A stretch of 64,000 bases of DNA, from assembly GCF_017220215.1 (NCBI RefSeq), contig NZ_CP071131.1, positions 186,001-250,000 of the forward strand, read 5' to 3'. Below the pieces are notes generated by a model. It saw only the letters and a list, made by a program, of their open reading frames with translations, did no database searches and was not told the origin of the DNA. This stretch comes from Caballeronia sp. M1242 (lineage in GTDB: Bacteria > Pseudomonadota > Gammaproteobacteria > Burkholderiales > Burkholderiaceae). Position 1 is the first letter of the stretch. The number at the start of each line of letters is the position of its first letter. The position numbers and the translations under genes were made by a program. Shown one piece after another: positions 27,087 to 35,906 of this stretch.

Positions 27087-28063
27087 TGGAACCACTCCAG
27101 GCGGTTGCGGACTCTGAACAGCCCGCACGCGCCGATCGAAACGGCGAGCACCAGGATGATGCCCTGAAAGAGCGGCTGCCACAGTGCATCGACGTTGAAC
27201 ACGAACAGCAAGTCACCGATCGAGCGGAACGCGAATGCGCCGAAGATCGCGCCGATCGCGCTGCCCCGGCCGCCGAGCAGCGACACGCCGCCGATCACCA
27301 CAGCCGCGATGGAAAATAAGGTGTACGAATTAGCGCTGCCGAGGCTCGCTTCGCCGGTGTCCGTGAAGAACGTCAGAAACAGGCCTCCGATGGCGGCGAG
27401 CAGTCCGGCGAGCGTGTAGCTGACCAGCTTCGCGCGGCGAATCGGCATGCCCGACAAAAAGGCCGCTGGCTCGGAGGAGCCGGTCGCGTAAGCCGCGCGC
27501 CCGACCGCCGAACGCTTGAAAGGCACCCAGACGATCACCACGGCCGCGAGCAGAATCAGCAGACTCGCCGGCACCACGCCCGCGACTTTGCCGGTCAGTA
27601 CGTCGGCGAGATCTTCGTTGATCGATCCGCCGGGCACCGGGCGCAGCAGTAGCGCCAATCCGTAGTAGACGGCGCCCGTGGCGATGGTCGTGACGATCGG
27701 CTGCAGACGCCCGAAGATGATGATGACGCCGTTGAGCGCGCCGCACAGCGCGCCCGCCGCGAGCACGCCGGCGATGCCGAGCGCGCTGTGCGACGCGTCG
27801 CCCGTCACCATCCACGATGCCAGGCAGTTCGTGAGCACGAGCATCATGCCGATCGAAAGGTCGATGCCCGCGGTGAGCACGACGAGCGTCTGGCCCATCG
27901 ACACCAGCGCGAGCAACACCGCCTTGTTCGCCGCCGTCTGAATGACGTTGGCCGACAGGCTCGACGGATAGTTGATGAGGTAGATCGTGAACATCAGCAC
28001 GAACAGGCCGAACGCGAACGCCGACCCGCGATTCTCCGCATACCAGTAACGCAACCCGCTCAT
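27083..28063 (-). CDS. Sugar ABC transporter permease, YtfT/RbsC-like
   Basis: Inner-membrane permease of 326 residues beginning MSGLRYWYAENRGSAFAFG. Family motifs include GIDLSIGMMLVLTNCLASW and LFSIAAVVIGGVSLLGGRGS. ATG at 28063 overlaps the ATPase stop by four bases; the longer frame to 28675 is a shadow of that gene. Confidence 0.92.
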   Translation of the reverse strand: MSGLRYWYAENRGSAFAFGLFVLMFTIYLINYPSSLSANVIQTAANKAVLLALVSMGQTLVVLTAGIDLSIGMMLVLTNCLASWMVTGDASHSALGIAGVLAAGALCGALNGVIIIFGRLQPIVTTIATGAVYYGLALLLRPVPGGSINEDLADVLTGKVAGVVPASLLILLAAVVIVWVPFKRSAVGRAAYATGSSEPAAFLSGMPIRRAKLVSYTLAGLLAAIGGLFLTFFTDTGEASLGSANSYTLFSIAAVVIGGVSLLGGRGSAIGAIFGAFAFRSIGDLLFVFNVDALWQPLFQGIILVLAVSIGACGLFRVRNRLEWFQ

Positions 28064-29631
28064 GGCGCGACTCCTTCTGAAGCCGAAGTTTGACCGACCG
28101 GCAAGTCCAGCGCGCTCGCAATGAGGCTCTGCTCGGTGATGGCAGAACCGGCCAGTTCCTTCTTGATCTTGCCTTCGTAGAGCACGAGCACGCGGTCGCA
28201 GCAGCCGATCAACTCGTCGTAGTCGGTCGAGTAGAAGACGATCGCGGCGCCTTCGTCGGCGAGGCGCCGGAGCAGCTGATAGATCTCCTGTTTCGTGCCG
28301 ACGTCGATGCCGCGCGTCGGATCGCAGAGAAGCAGGATTCTCGGCTGCCGGATCAGCCACTTCGCGATGACCACCTTCTGCTGGTTGCCGCCCGATAGCG
28401 AGTCCACGGCCGCATCGAGGGTGAACGACTTGATCGCGAGCAGGCTCATCATCCGGTCGACAAAAGACTGCTGGCGGCCGCGATCGATCACGCCCGCCGT
28501 GGACATGCGATCGAGCGCGGCAAACGACAGGTTCTCGCGCAAGGACATCGGCAACATGAGCCCTTCGGTCTTGCGATCCTCGGGAATCAGCGCCATGCCG
28601 ATCCGGTCGGCACGGGCCGCGCGAGGGCTCGCAACCGAGACCGCACGGCCATCGATCTCGATCTCGCCCGTGCAACCGCGCAGCACGCCGAACAACGCGA
28701 GCAACAGTTCACGCTGGCCTTGTCCATCGAGGCCGCCGAGCCCGAGAATTTCGCCGCGCCTCAACGAAAAGCTGACGCCTCGAAGCGTGTCGTTCCACGC
28801 GAGATCGCGGCAGGCGAGCACCGGTTTCGAGGCGCTGCTTTGCGCATCTTCGTCGGGTTCGCGTGCGGGCTTGTCGGGGAAAACGTGCTGATACTTCCGC
28901 CCGATCATCATCTCGACGACCTCGTTGTCGGAGCGCGTGCCCGCCTCGAAGCTCATCACATGACGGCCGTTACGGTAGACGGTGCATTCGTCCGCGAGCG
29001 CTTTCACTTCGTGCATCCGGTGCGAGATGAAGAGCAGCGCGAGCCCTTCGTCGCGCAGGCGCTTGAGCACTTCAATCACGCGCGCCACGTCGGCTGCGGT
29101 CAACGCCGAGGTGGCCTCGTCGAGAATCAGGATGCGCGGCTCGTGCGCGAGCCCCTTCGCGAGTTCGACCATTTGCTGGCGCGACAGCGGCAGATCGCGG
29201 ACTTTCTCGAGCGGATTGATGTCGTGCGCGCCCGCGCGAGCAAGCGCGGCCTCGGCCTGCCGGCGCTGCGCCCGGCGATCGATCATGCCGAAACGACGCG
29301 GCGGGTTCGACGCGAAGATGTTGTCCGCCACGCTGAGATCGGGGATCAGCGAGAGCTCCTGATACACGCAGACGATGCCCGCCGCGTTGGCTGCGGCCGG
29401 CGACGCGAACGAGACTTCGCTGCCGTCGAGATGCATCGTGCCCTTGTCCGGCTGCACGACGCCGGACATCACTTTCAGCAGCGTGGACTTGCCCGCGCCG
29501 TTCTCGCCGAGGACCGCGTGAATGCGTCCCCTGCGCACCGCGAGCTCCGCGTTATCCAGCGCGACGGCGCCGCCATAGCTCTTCGAAATCCCGGACATCT
29601 GAAAGAACGGCCGCTCCGCATCCCGCCGCAT
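28060..29631 (-). CDS. Sugar ABC transporter ATP-binding protein with two ABC domains (RbsA/MglA/YtfR-like)
   Basis: Protein of 523 residues with tandem ABC domains, as usual for CUT2 sugar importers. The first domain has Walker A GENGAGKST, signature LSRQQMVELAKG and Walker B ILILDEATSA. The second has degenerate Walker A (GGLDGQGQRE), signature LSGGNQQKVVIAKW and ILLLCDPTRGID. It lies 36 bases after the binding-protein gene and overlaps the first permease gene by four bases. Confidence 0.94.
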   Translation of the reverse strand: MRRDAERPFFQMSGISKSYGGAVALDNAELAVRRGRIHAVLGENGAGKSTLLKVMSGVVQPDKGTMHLDGSEVSFASPAAANAAGIVCVYQELSLIPDLSVADNIFASNPPRRFGMIDRRAQRRQAEAALARAGAHDINPLEKVRDLPLSRQQMVELAKGLAHEPRILILDEATSALTAADVARVIEVLKRLRDEGLALLFISHRMHEVKALADECTVYRNGRHVMSFEAGTRSDNEVVEMMIGRKYQHVFPDKPAREPDEDAQSSASKPVLACRDLAWNDTLRGVSFSLRRGEILGLGGLDGQGQRELLLALFGVLRGCTGEIEIDGRAVSVASPRAARADRIGMALIPEDRKTEGLMLPMSLRENLSFAALDRMSTAGVIDRGRQQSFVDRMMSLLAIKSFTLDAAVDSLSGGNQQKVVIAKWLIRQPRILLLCDPTRGIDVGTKQEIYQLLRRLADEGAAIVFYSTDYDELIGCCDRVLVLYEGKIKKELAGSAITEQSLIASALDLPVGQTSASEGVAP

Positions 29632-29667
29632 GCTTCGTCTCCCCTCTTCTCGTCGGCCATGATCGCG

Positions 29668-30795
29668 TTACTGGTTACCCTGAGTCTGCTTCATGATTTC
29701 CTGCGCCGAGAAGTTGATGCCGCACGTCGGAAAGGAGTTGCCGACGAAGAAGTTATCGGACTCGTTCGGGAAGTAGTTCACGCCCGCCTTCAGCTTCGAA
29801 TCGTCCGTGATGTCGAGGGGCAGCTTGATCGCGACGGGTATCGTCTGGCCGTCGAGCGCGGCGAGCGCTGTCTTGATCGCGACGGCCACCTGCGCCGGAC
29901 CGCTTCCTGCCGACGTGCATTTGAGGCCCTGGCTGCCGTATTGCGCGCAGAACTTGCGGAAGCCGTTTTCCGTCTCGCCGCCGAACGGCACGAACGGATG
30001 CTTCGCGTCGAGCATCGCGCGCACGACACCGGTGTCGCCGCCCTGCGCCGAGATGCCATCGAAATGGCCTTGTACCGCGATGGCGTCGGCGGCGGCCTTT
30101 TGCGCGACGCCGTCGTCCCATTTGCCATAGACCTGGACGATGTTCCACTTCTTGCCTGTCTGGTCCAGCGTCTTCTGGAAGCCGTTGTGCCGGTCCGTGT
30201 CGACCGACGTGCCTGCCACGCCGCGAACCTCGAGCACCTTGCCGCCGTTCGGCACGTGATCCGCGAGCCACTTGGCCCATAGCACGCCGAGCCCGTACTG
30301 ATCGACGTCGACGTTGATTGCGTCTTCGCTGTCGAGCGTGTTGTCGAATGCGATCAGCACGACGCCGGCCTTCTTCGCGCGGCGAATCGCCGGGCCGAAC
30401 GAGGACGGGTTCTGCGCATCCACGATGATTGCGTCATAGCCCGCATCGATGAAGTTGTTGACGGCCGAAATCTGCGCCGGCACGTCCTCGCCTGTGGAGA
30501 CGACCTTGAATTCCTTCAGCTTCGCGGCGACTGCGGGTTGCGCGGTATAGGCCTTGGCCGTCTTGATCATCTGAATGCGCCACGTGTTCGCGATATAGCC
30601 ATTCACGAGCGCGATGCGGTACGGCGCGTTCTTCTTCGGATACTTGATGAACTTGGTGTCGCTTTTCCACGGGACCATGCACGTGGGGTCGCTGGCAGGG
30701 CCCGAAACGATCGACGCCTGCGCGAAGGCCGCGCTTGCGCCTAGCGTGAGCGCCGCCGTGACTGCCACTCGAAGCACCTGGATTCCTGCAAGCAT
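29668..30795 (-). CDS. Sugar ABC transporter substrate-binding protein (CUT2 family)
   Basis: Periplasmic binding protein of 375 residues, first gene of the CUT2 importer. GAGGAG precedes ATG 30795. The signal peptide ends near ASAAFAQA. The mature protein starts with an unusual Cys-containing extension (SDPTCMVPWKSDTKFIKYPK) before the periplasmic_BP_4 core (YRIALVNGYIANTWRIQM ... IIVDAQNPSSF ... VIAFDNTLDSED). A second Cys pair (KFCAQ, LKCTS) and CGINFS near the end could form disulfides. No sugar-metabolism gene lies next to it, so the ligand is unknown. Confidence 0.9.
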   Translation of the reverse strand: MLAGIQVLRVAVTAALTLGASAAFAQASIVSGPASDPTCMVPWKSDTKFIKYPKKNAPYRIALVNGYIANTWRIQMIKTAKAYTAQPAVAAKLKEFKVVSTGEDVPAQISAVNNFIDAGYDAIIVDAQNPSSFGPAIRRAKKAGVVLIAFDNTLDSEDAINVDVDQYGLGVLWAKWLADHVPNGGKVLEVRGVAGTSVDTDRHNGFQKTLDQTGKKWNIVQVYGKWDDGVAQKAAADAIAVQGHFDGISAQGGDTGVVRAMLDAKHPFVPFGGETENGFRKFCAQYGSQGLKCTSAGSGPAQVAVAIKTALAALDGQTIPVAIKLPLDITDDSKLKAGVNYFPNESDNFFVGNSFPTCGINFSAQEIMKQTQGNQ

Positions 30796-31464
30796 GGCGT
30801 CTCCTCTTTTGTTGGATTGAATTCACCGGATGCTCGCGCGCATCGCGTCGCGCATGCGCGGCACGATGTGCGAGAAACACGACTCCTGCGGACTTGCTAT
30901 ACCGCCACTGGATCGGACTAGCAGAAGAATCTGTTCAAAGGTGCCCGTGCAAGACGCGATAAGGGCACGCGCGTACGCGTTCGCGTTTGACAGTACTGGC
31001 ATACAAACGCACGCGCGATAGTGGTTTACGCGCGGGCGCGAGGCTTGCCGAAAACCTAGTCCATTCACACTGAATATGAGCTCGACGATGCTGCGTTGCA
31101 CAGCAATTGGCGTATTGGATTCGAGTTGCTTTCGAGGATGTCTGCTCAAGTGCTCAGAAGGAGTAGGCGCCAAGCGAGCGATTGCGTGTCTCATGATGGT
31201 ACTCAGCGTCCTTCTGCGAAACGCCCATGATCTTTGCGAGTCGCTCGTTTCGCGGAGAAATCTTTGTCTTCGATCAAGCGCGAGACATGGCGCACCGCTG
31301 TAGCATCGATCCGAGAAGACGTTGCATTGTCCGCGCACCCCTACCTTCCCTATACTTTCAGTTGGGTTTAGAAGTCGACGCGTGTCAAACATTGGCCCAG
31401 TGCTTGCTTATTTCGGCGCCACACCATCCGGCGATTCGACCGGCACTTGCACAAGGAGGAGACG
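30796..31464. other. Intergenic between divergent sugar importer and sigma-54 activator
   Basis: About 670 bases with lower GC in 31050-31340. It must hold promoters for the minus-strand importer and the plus-strand regulator, but I found no clear -35/-10 pair. A 189-residue minus-strand frame (31392-30823) has no recognisable domains and non-coding-like composition. Confidence 0.5.
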
Positions 31465-33402
31465 ATGCAAGACGAGATCCGCGAGATCGCGGGCATCCCC
31501 GATGAAAGGGAGAACGGCTGGCTCATCCCGGCGATCCGCAACGCGCATCAGCGATCGGAGACGTTCGGCCTCCACGCTTCGACGCGCCCCGACTACGACG
31601 TCCTACCTCACGCCGACCTGCTGCTCAAGCTCGAGCAAAACCGCGTGCTATGCGCGCACGCGACCCCAGTCATGGAGAGCCTGCGCGAGCAGATCGTCAA
31701 TACGCAAAGCATGATCGTCCTCACGGACGCGCAAGGCTTGATTCTCCATTCCACCGGAGACGACGACTTCCTAGCGCGCGCCGAGAAAGTCGCGCTCAGG
31801 CCCGGAGCGAACTGGGCGGAAGAGCGGCAAGGCACGAATGCGATCGGCACCGCGATTGCCGAGCGCTCGGCCACCGTCGTGCACGGCGACCAGCACTATC
31901 TCGCGGCCAATCGTTTCCTCACATGTTCGAGCGTGCCGATCCTCGATCCGTATGGCGATCTGATCGGCGTGCTCGACGTAACGGGCGATCATCGCAGCTA
32001 CCATCGTCACACGATGGCGCTCGCGCGCATGTCGGTGCAGATGATCGAAAACCACCTGTTCTCAAGTACTTTTCAGGGCACGATGCAGATCTCCTTTCAT
32101 GGCCGGCCCGAATTTCTCGGCACGCTCATGGAAGGCATGATGGCGTTCACCTTCGATGGCCGCTTCCTGTCGGCTAACCGCAGCGCACAATTCCAGTTCG
32201 GCCTGCCGCTGTCGGCGTTGCGCGCGCATACGCTTTCCTCGCTTTTCGGCCTGACAAGCGCGCAATTGATCGATCGTTCGCAATCGAGCCGCGCGCCGCA
32301 TATCTCGCTCAACCTCAACAACGGCACCGTCGTGTGCGCGCGCGTGCGCCTCGACCGCGCGCCCTTCGCCGACGCGACGACTCCCGCCGCGCGGCCTGCC
32401 CCGCGCGCGCTCGTTACTCATGAGCCGTCATCCAAGCTCGCATCGCTCGAGACGGGCGATGCCAAGATCGCGGCCGTAATCGGCAAGGTGCGTAAGGTCA
32501 TCGGCAAGGGTATTCCCATCCTCATCACCGGGGAAACGGGCACGGGCAAAGAAGTGCTCGCGCAAGCCATTCACGGCGATTCGCCGCGTCGCGGAGGGCC
32601 ATTCATCGCGGTGAACTGCGCATCGATCCCGGAAAACCTGATCGAATCCGAACTGTTCGGATACGAGGAAGGGGCATTCACGGGCGCGCGGCGCAAAGGC
32701 GCGGCCGGTAAGGTGCTTCAGGCGAACGGCGGGACGCTTTTCCTCGATGAAATCGGCGACATGCCTTATCACTTGCAAGTACGGCTGCTGCGCGTGCTGC
32801 AGGAGCGCGTGATCGATCCGCTCGGATCCAGCAAGTCCATACCGGTGGACGTGGCGATCATCTGCGCCACGCACCGCAATCTGCGCGAGATGATCGCTCA
32901 GAACACCTTTCGCGAAGATCTGTACTACCGGCTCAACGGGCTTGTCGTCAAGCTGCCGCCCTTGCGCGAACGCACGGACCTCTCCGTGGTCATCACGAAC
33001 ATGATGCGGACGTTGAGCACCGACGAAGGATGCAACAGTCGTCTGTCCATCGATGACGACGTCATGGCACTGTTCGAGCGCTACGCCTGGCCGGGAAACT
33101 TCAGGCAGTTGTGCAACGTGCTACGCACCGCCGCCGCGATGGTCGACGACGATGGCTGCATTCGCCGCGAGCATCTTCCCGAAGATTTCTTCGATGACCT
33201 GGGCGCCCATACGCCGGCCATCAGCGAAGCAAGCACTGCATCGGCATTCGATTGTGAACGGCTTCAGGAGGTCACCGTGGCCGTCATCGCCGCAGCACTT
33301 GCGCGTCATCATGGCAATGTATCGGCCGCCGCGCGGGCGCTCGGGATCTCACGCAACACTATCTATCGCAAGATGCCCGGCTGTTCAATCATGGAGCGGT
33401 GA
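31465..33402 (+). CDS. Sigma-54-dependent transcriptional activator, AcoR-like
   Basis: Enhancer-binding protein of 645 residues. An N-terminal GAF sensor region (about 55-215; conserved ADNAxG-like LRPGANWAEERQGTNAIGTA and SVPILDPYGDLIGVLDVTG) is followed by a PAS-like stretch, the AAA+ core (Walker A GETGTGKEV, GAFTGARR loop that contacts sigma-54, Walker B GTLFLDEIGDMP) and a C-terminal Fis-type helix-turn-helix (VIAAALARHHGNVSAAARAL). ATG 31465 follows AAGGAGGAG. Relatives AcoR and the activators of PQQ alcohol dehydrogenase systems respond to alcohols or their oxidation products. The -24/-12 elements at 33462, 33970 and 37614 are the likely targets. Confidence 0.95.
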   Translation: MQDEIREIAGIPDERENGWLIPAIRNAHQRSETFGLHASTRPDYDVLPHADLLLKLEQNRVLCAHATPVMESLREQIVNTQSMIVLTDAQGLILHSTGDDDFLARAEKVALRPGANWAEERQGTNAIGTAIAERSATVVHGDQHYLAANRFLTCSSVPILDPYGDLIGVLDVTGDHRSYHRHTMALARMSVQMIENHLFSSTFQGTMQISFHGRPEFLGTLMEGMMAFTFDGRFLSANRSAQFQFGLPLSALRAHTLSSLFGLTSAQLIDRSQSSRAPHISLNLNNGTVVCARVRLDRAPFADATTPAARPAPRALVTHEPSSKLASLETGDAKIAAVIGKVRKVIGKGIPILITGETGTGKEVLAQAIHGDSPRRGGPFIAVNCASIPENLIESELFGYEEGAFTGARRKGAAGKVLQANGGTLFLDEIGDMPYHLQVRLLRVLQERVIDPLGSSKSIPVDVAIICATHRNLREMIAQNTFREDLYYRLNGLVVKLPPLRERTDLSVVITNMMRTLSTDEGCNSRLSIDDDVMALFERYAWPGNFRQLCNVLRTAAAMVDDDGCIRREHLPEDFFDDLGAHTPAISEASTASAFDCERLQEVTVAVIAAALARHHGNVSAAARALGISRNTIYRKMPGCSIMER

Positions 33403-33415
33403 ACTGTTCCATGGT

Positions 33416-33430
33416 GTTCCACTTTGGAAC
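33416..33430. promoter_or_regulatory. Inverted repeat, candidate upstream activator site
   Basis: GTTCCACTTTGGAAC is a perfect interrupted palindrome (GTTCC/GGAAC), preceded by another TGTTCC at 33405-33410. It lies just after the activator gene and about 33 bases before the -24 element of pqqA. Binding by the AcoR-like protein is an inference. Confidence 0.45.
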
Positions 33431-33461
33431 GATTCAGTCGCAGCGGGACAACGTTCTTCGA

Positions 33462-33477
33462 AGGCATGGACCTTGCA
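33462..33477 (+). promoter_or_regulatory. Sigma-54 (-24/-12) promoter before pqqA
   Basis: AGGCAT-GGACC-TTGCA has the invariant GG (33463-33464) and GC (33475-33476) exactly 10 bases apart and matches the consensus TGGCAC-N5-TTGCA at most positions. Transcription would start near 33488, 53 bases before pqqA. Confidence 0.6.
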
Positions 33478-33540
33478 AGCCTGACGGCCGGTTGCGAAAC
33501 GGTTCGCGACCGACGTCACGCAACATCCAAAGGAGACGCC

Positions 33541-33615
33541 ATGCAATGGACTAAGCCTGCCTTCACCGATCTGCGCTTCGGGTTCGAAATCACGATGTAT
33601 ATCGCCACGCGCTGA
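33541..33615 (+). CDS. pqqA: PQQ precursor peptide PqqA
   Basis: A 24-residue peptide beginning [17 protein letters not shown] and ending TMYIATR. The Glu and Tyr spaced EITMY are the two residues that PqqE cross-links to build pyrroloquinoline quinone; the MQWTKP start and FGFEITMY core are diagnostic. AAAGGAG lies 6 bases before the ATG. No pqqB, C, D or E gene is near, so it is an orphan precursor copy, placed between the activator and the PQQ-dependent dehydrogenase that needs the cofactor. It is short enough to be missed by automatic annotation. Confidence 0.95.
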   Translation: MQWTKPAFTDLRFGFEITMYIATR

Positions 33616-33969
33616 AGCCTCGATCAACACATGTCCCGATCACAGCGGCACCGATCCGGACATGTGCCGTTCTGCTTGCCTCCTCCACATGAACGCATGA
33701 CCGTGCGCGCGGACGTTAGCACGTTCGACGTCCCGCATTCCTCGCTGCGTCGAATTAATTTATCGCACTCCGAATGGTTTTCATGTGCGTTGCGACGCAT
33801 GGTGGATCGCTTGTTCGACTGATCCCACCGCTGCCCCATCCGGCAACACTCACACGTTCCACTACTCCAGAATGCAACACCCGCGCATCTATGCGCAGCG
33901 GCTTCGGCTCGAGTTGCATCGACCGCCGCATCCGCATGGGACAAGGCTTGCACGCCATTTCTCGATCAA
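33616..33969. other. Intergenic between pqqA and the alcohol dehydrogenase promoter
   Basis: About 350 bases without a recognisable gene. It should contain activator sites for the promoter at 33970: TTGTTCGACTGATCC (about 33810) and CACGTTCCACTACTCC (about 33850) resemble parts of the GTTCC palindrome at 33416, but no strict repeat is present. Confidence 0.45.
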
Positions 33970-33984
33970 TGGCACATGTGTTGC
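33970..33984 (+). promoter_or_regulatory. Sigma-54 (-24/-12) promoter of the PQQ alcohol dehydrogenase
   Basis: TGGCAC-ATGTG-TTGC matches the sigma-54 consensus TGGCAC-N5-TTGC at every fixed position. Transcription would start near 33996, leaving a leader of about 78 bases before ATG 34074. Confidence 0.85.
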
Positions 33985-34073
33985 CTTGATGATGCGGCAA
34001 CCGTTGCGCATGTCGATCCACTAGAGACGCGCAATCAGAAAAGACGTTGCACTCAAATCCCCAGGAGACGACG

Positions 34074-35813
34074 ATGATGAACCGACCGGTCCCGGCAATG
34101 CGCTCTGCGGCCCTTGCAGCAGCGGCCGCAGCGACACTCGCTTTAGCACAGCATCAGGCCATCGCGGCGGACACCACGCCGGCGCAGTACGCCAGCGTGA
34201 CCTATGAACGCCTGACGAGCGCGCAAGACGATCCGGGCTGGCTCACGTATTACCGCACTTACAACGGTCACGCTCACTCTCCGCTCAAGCAAATCGATAC
34301 GAGCAACGTCAAGGATCTGAAGCAGGCATGGAGCTACAAGTTTCCGGCTGACTTGCAGCAAGGCTTCGAAGCGACGCCCATCGTCAATGGGCGCTTCCTG
34401 TTCGTGACGACGCCCAAGGACAACGTCTATGCATTCGATGCCGCGACGGGCAAGCAGCTTTGGAAGTACGAGCCGCATCTCGAGGCGACTTCGTTCAAGA
34501 CCGCCTGTTGCGACGTGGTGAATCGCGGCGTCGCGCTCTACGGAAAGAATGTGTACGTCGCGATGCTGAGCGGTGAAGTCGCCGCACTCGATGCGCAAAC
34601 CGGCGCGCTCGTATGGAAAAAGGCCATGTTCGATCCGGGCACAGGCTACGCATTCTCGCTCGCGCCGCTCGCTCTCGATGGCGCGCTCGTCGTCGGCAGT
34701 TCGGGTGGCGAGTATGGCGCGCGCGGTTTCATCGCCGCGCTCGATCCCAACGATGGCAAGGTGCTATGGAAGCGCTTCACGGTGCCCGGCGCGAAAGAGC
34801 CGGGCGGCGACACGTGGCCCGACGGCATGCAGGAACATGGCGGCGCGCCCGCATGGCTCACCGGCACCTACGACGCGGTAAGCAAGACGCTCTACTGGGG
34901 CGTGGGCAACCCCGGGCCGTGGCTCGCCGACCTGCGTCCCGGCGATAACCTGTATTCGGATTCGCTGCTCGCGCTCGATCCGAAAACGGGCGATCTCAAA
35001 TGGCACTATCAGTACACCACGCACGACACATGGGACTACGACGGCGTGAACACGCCGGTGCTCGCGAACGTCAAGTATCAGGGCAAGGACTATGACGCGA
35101 TCATTCATGCAGACCGCAATGGCTTCTTCCATGCGATCGATCGCAGCAACGGCAAGCTGATCTACGCGCGGCCGTTCGTGAAGGCCACTTCGGTCACGGG
35201 CTACACCGCTGATGGCAAGCCGGTGCAGGATGCCGCGAGATATCCGAAGACAGGCACGACCATCGAGACGTGCCCGAGCTTCCTTGGCGGCAAGAACTGG
35301 TGGTCCGTGTCGTACGATCCCGAGACGCATCTTGCCATCGTGCCCGCGCTGCATGCGTGCATGTCCTTGTCCGGCAAGTCGGTGAACTACATGGAAGGCC
35401 TGCCCTATCTCGGAGAGGGATTCGAGATCAAGCCCGAGCCCGGCAGCAAGGGCTATGGCGAATTGCAGGCGATCGATGTCAATACCGGCAAGAAGGTGTG
35501 GAGCTACTGGACCGAACTGCCATGGAACGGCGGCGTGGCGACCACGGCGGGCGGCCTTGCGTTCAGCGGCTCGCTCGACGGCCACTTGCTCGCGTTCGAT
35601 GAAAAGACGGGCAAGGTCCTGTGGAAGAGCCCCAAACTCGCGAGCGGCATCATCGCGCAGCCTTCGGTCTATGAGATCGACGGCAAGGAATACGTCGCCA
35701 TTCTCGCGGGCTACGGCGGCGCCAATCCCATCTGGGGCGGTCCGATGGCCAAGGCCGCCGACAAGGTGCCGCGCGGCGGCACGCTCTATGTGTTCGCACT
35801 CAATCGTACTTAA
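34074..35813 (+). CDS. PQQ-dependent alcohol dehydrogenase, lanthanide-type active site
   Basis: Periplasmic quinoprotein of 579 residues that oxidises an alcohol to the aldehyde with PQQ. AGGAG precedes a double ATG (34074/34077); the signal peptide ends near AIAADTTP. The eight-bladed propeller is seen as repeated W-docking motifs (ALDAQTGALVWK, ALDPNDGKVLWK, ALDPKTGDLKWH, AIDVNTGKKVWS, AFDEKTGKVLWK). The vicinal disulfide that caps PQQ is Cys145-Cys146 (TACCDVV). Asp321-Tyr322-Asp323 (HDTWDYDGVN) gives the catalytic Asp plus the second Asp found in lanthanide-dependent XoxF and PedH and absent from calcium enzymes. RPGDNLYSDS resembles ExaA/Ped ethanol dehydrogenases rather than methanol enzymes. 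Confidence 0.94.
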   Translation: MMNRPVPAMRSAALAAAAAATLALAQHQAIAADTTPAQYASVTYERLTSAQDDPGWLTYYRTYNGHAHSPLKQIDTSNVKDLKQAWSYKFPADLQQGFEATPIVNGRFLFVTTPKDNVYAFDAATGKQLWKYEPHLEATSFKTACCDVVNRGVALYGKNVYVAMLSGEVAALDAQTGALVWKKAMFDPGTGYAFSLAPLALDGALVVGSSGGEYGARGFIAALDPNDGKVLWKRFTVPGAKEPGGDTWPDGMQEHGGAPAWLTGTYDAVSKTLYWGVGNPGPWLADLRPGDNLYSDSLLALDPKTGDLKWHYQYTTHDTWDYDGVNTPVLANVKYQGKDYDAIIHADRNGFFHAIDRSNGKLIYARPFVKATSVTGYTADGKPVQDAARYPKTGTTIETCPSFLGGKNWWSVSYDPETHLAIVPALHACMSLSGKSVNYMEGLPYLGEGFEIKPEPGSKGYGELQAIDVNTGKKVWSYWTELPWNGGVATTAGGLAFSGSLDGHLLAFDEKTGKVLWKSPKLASGIIAQPSVYEIDGKEYVAILAGYGGANPIWGGPMAKAADKVPRGGTLYVFALNRT

Positions 35814-35906
35814 AGCGCACTTGCAGCGCACCTGAAGCGCTCATCGGACCGCAGAGCGCCCTCTTCGCGCGCTTTGCGGCGCTCTCATACCACCGGATGC
35901 CTTCCC

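Noticed and set aside
30823..31392. 189-residue minus-strand frame in the gap before the sigma-54 activator
   Set aside because: No family features, no ribosome-binding site, non-coding-like codon use; treated as intergenic.
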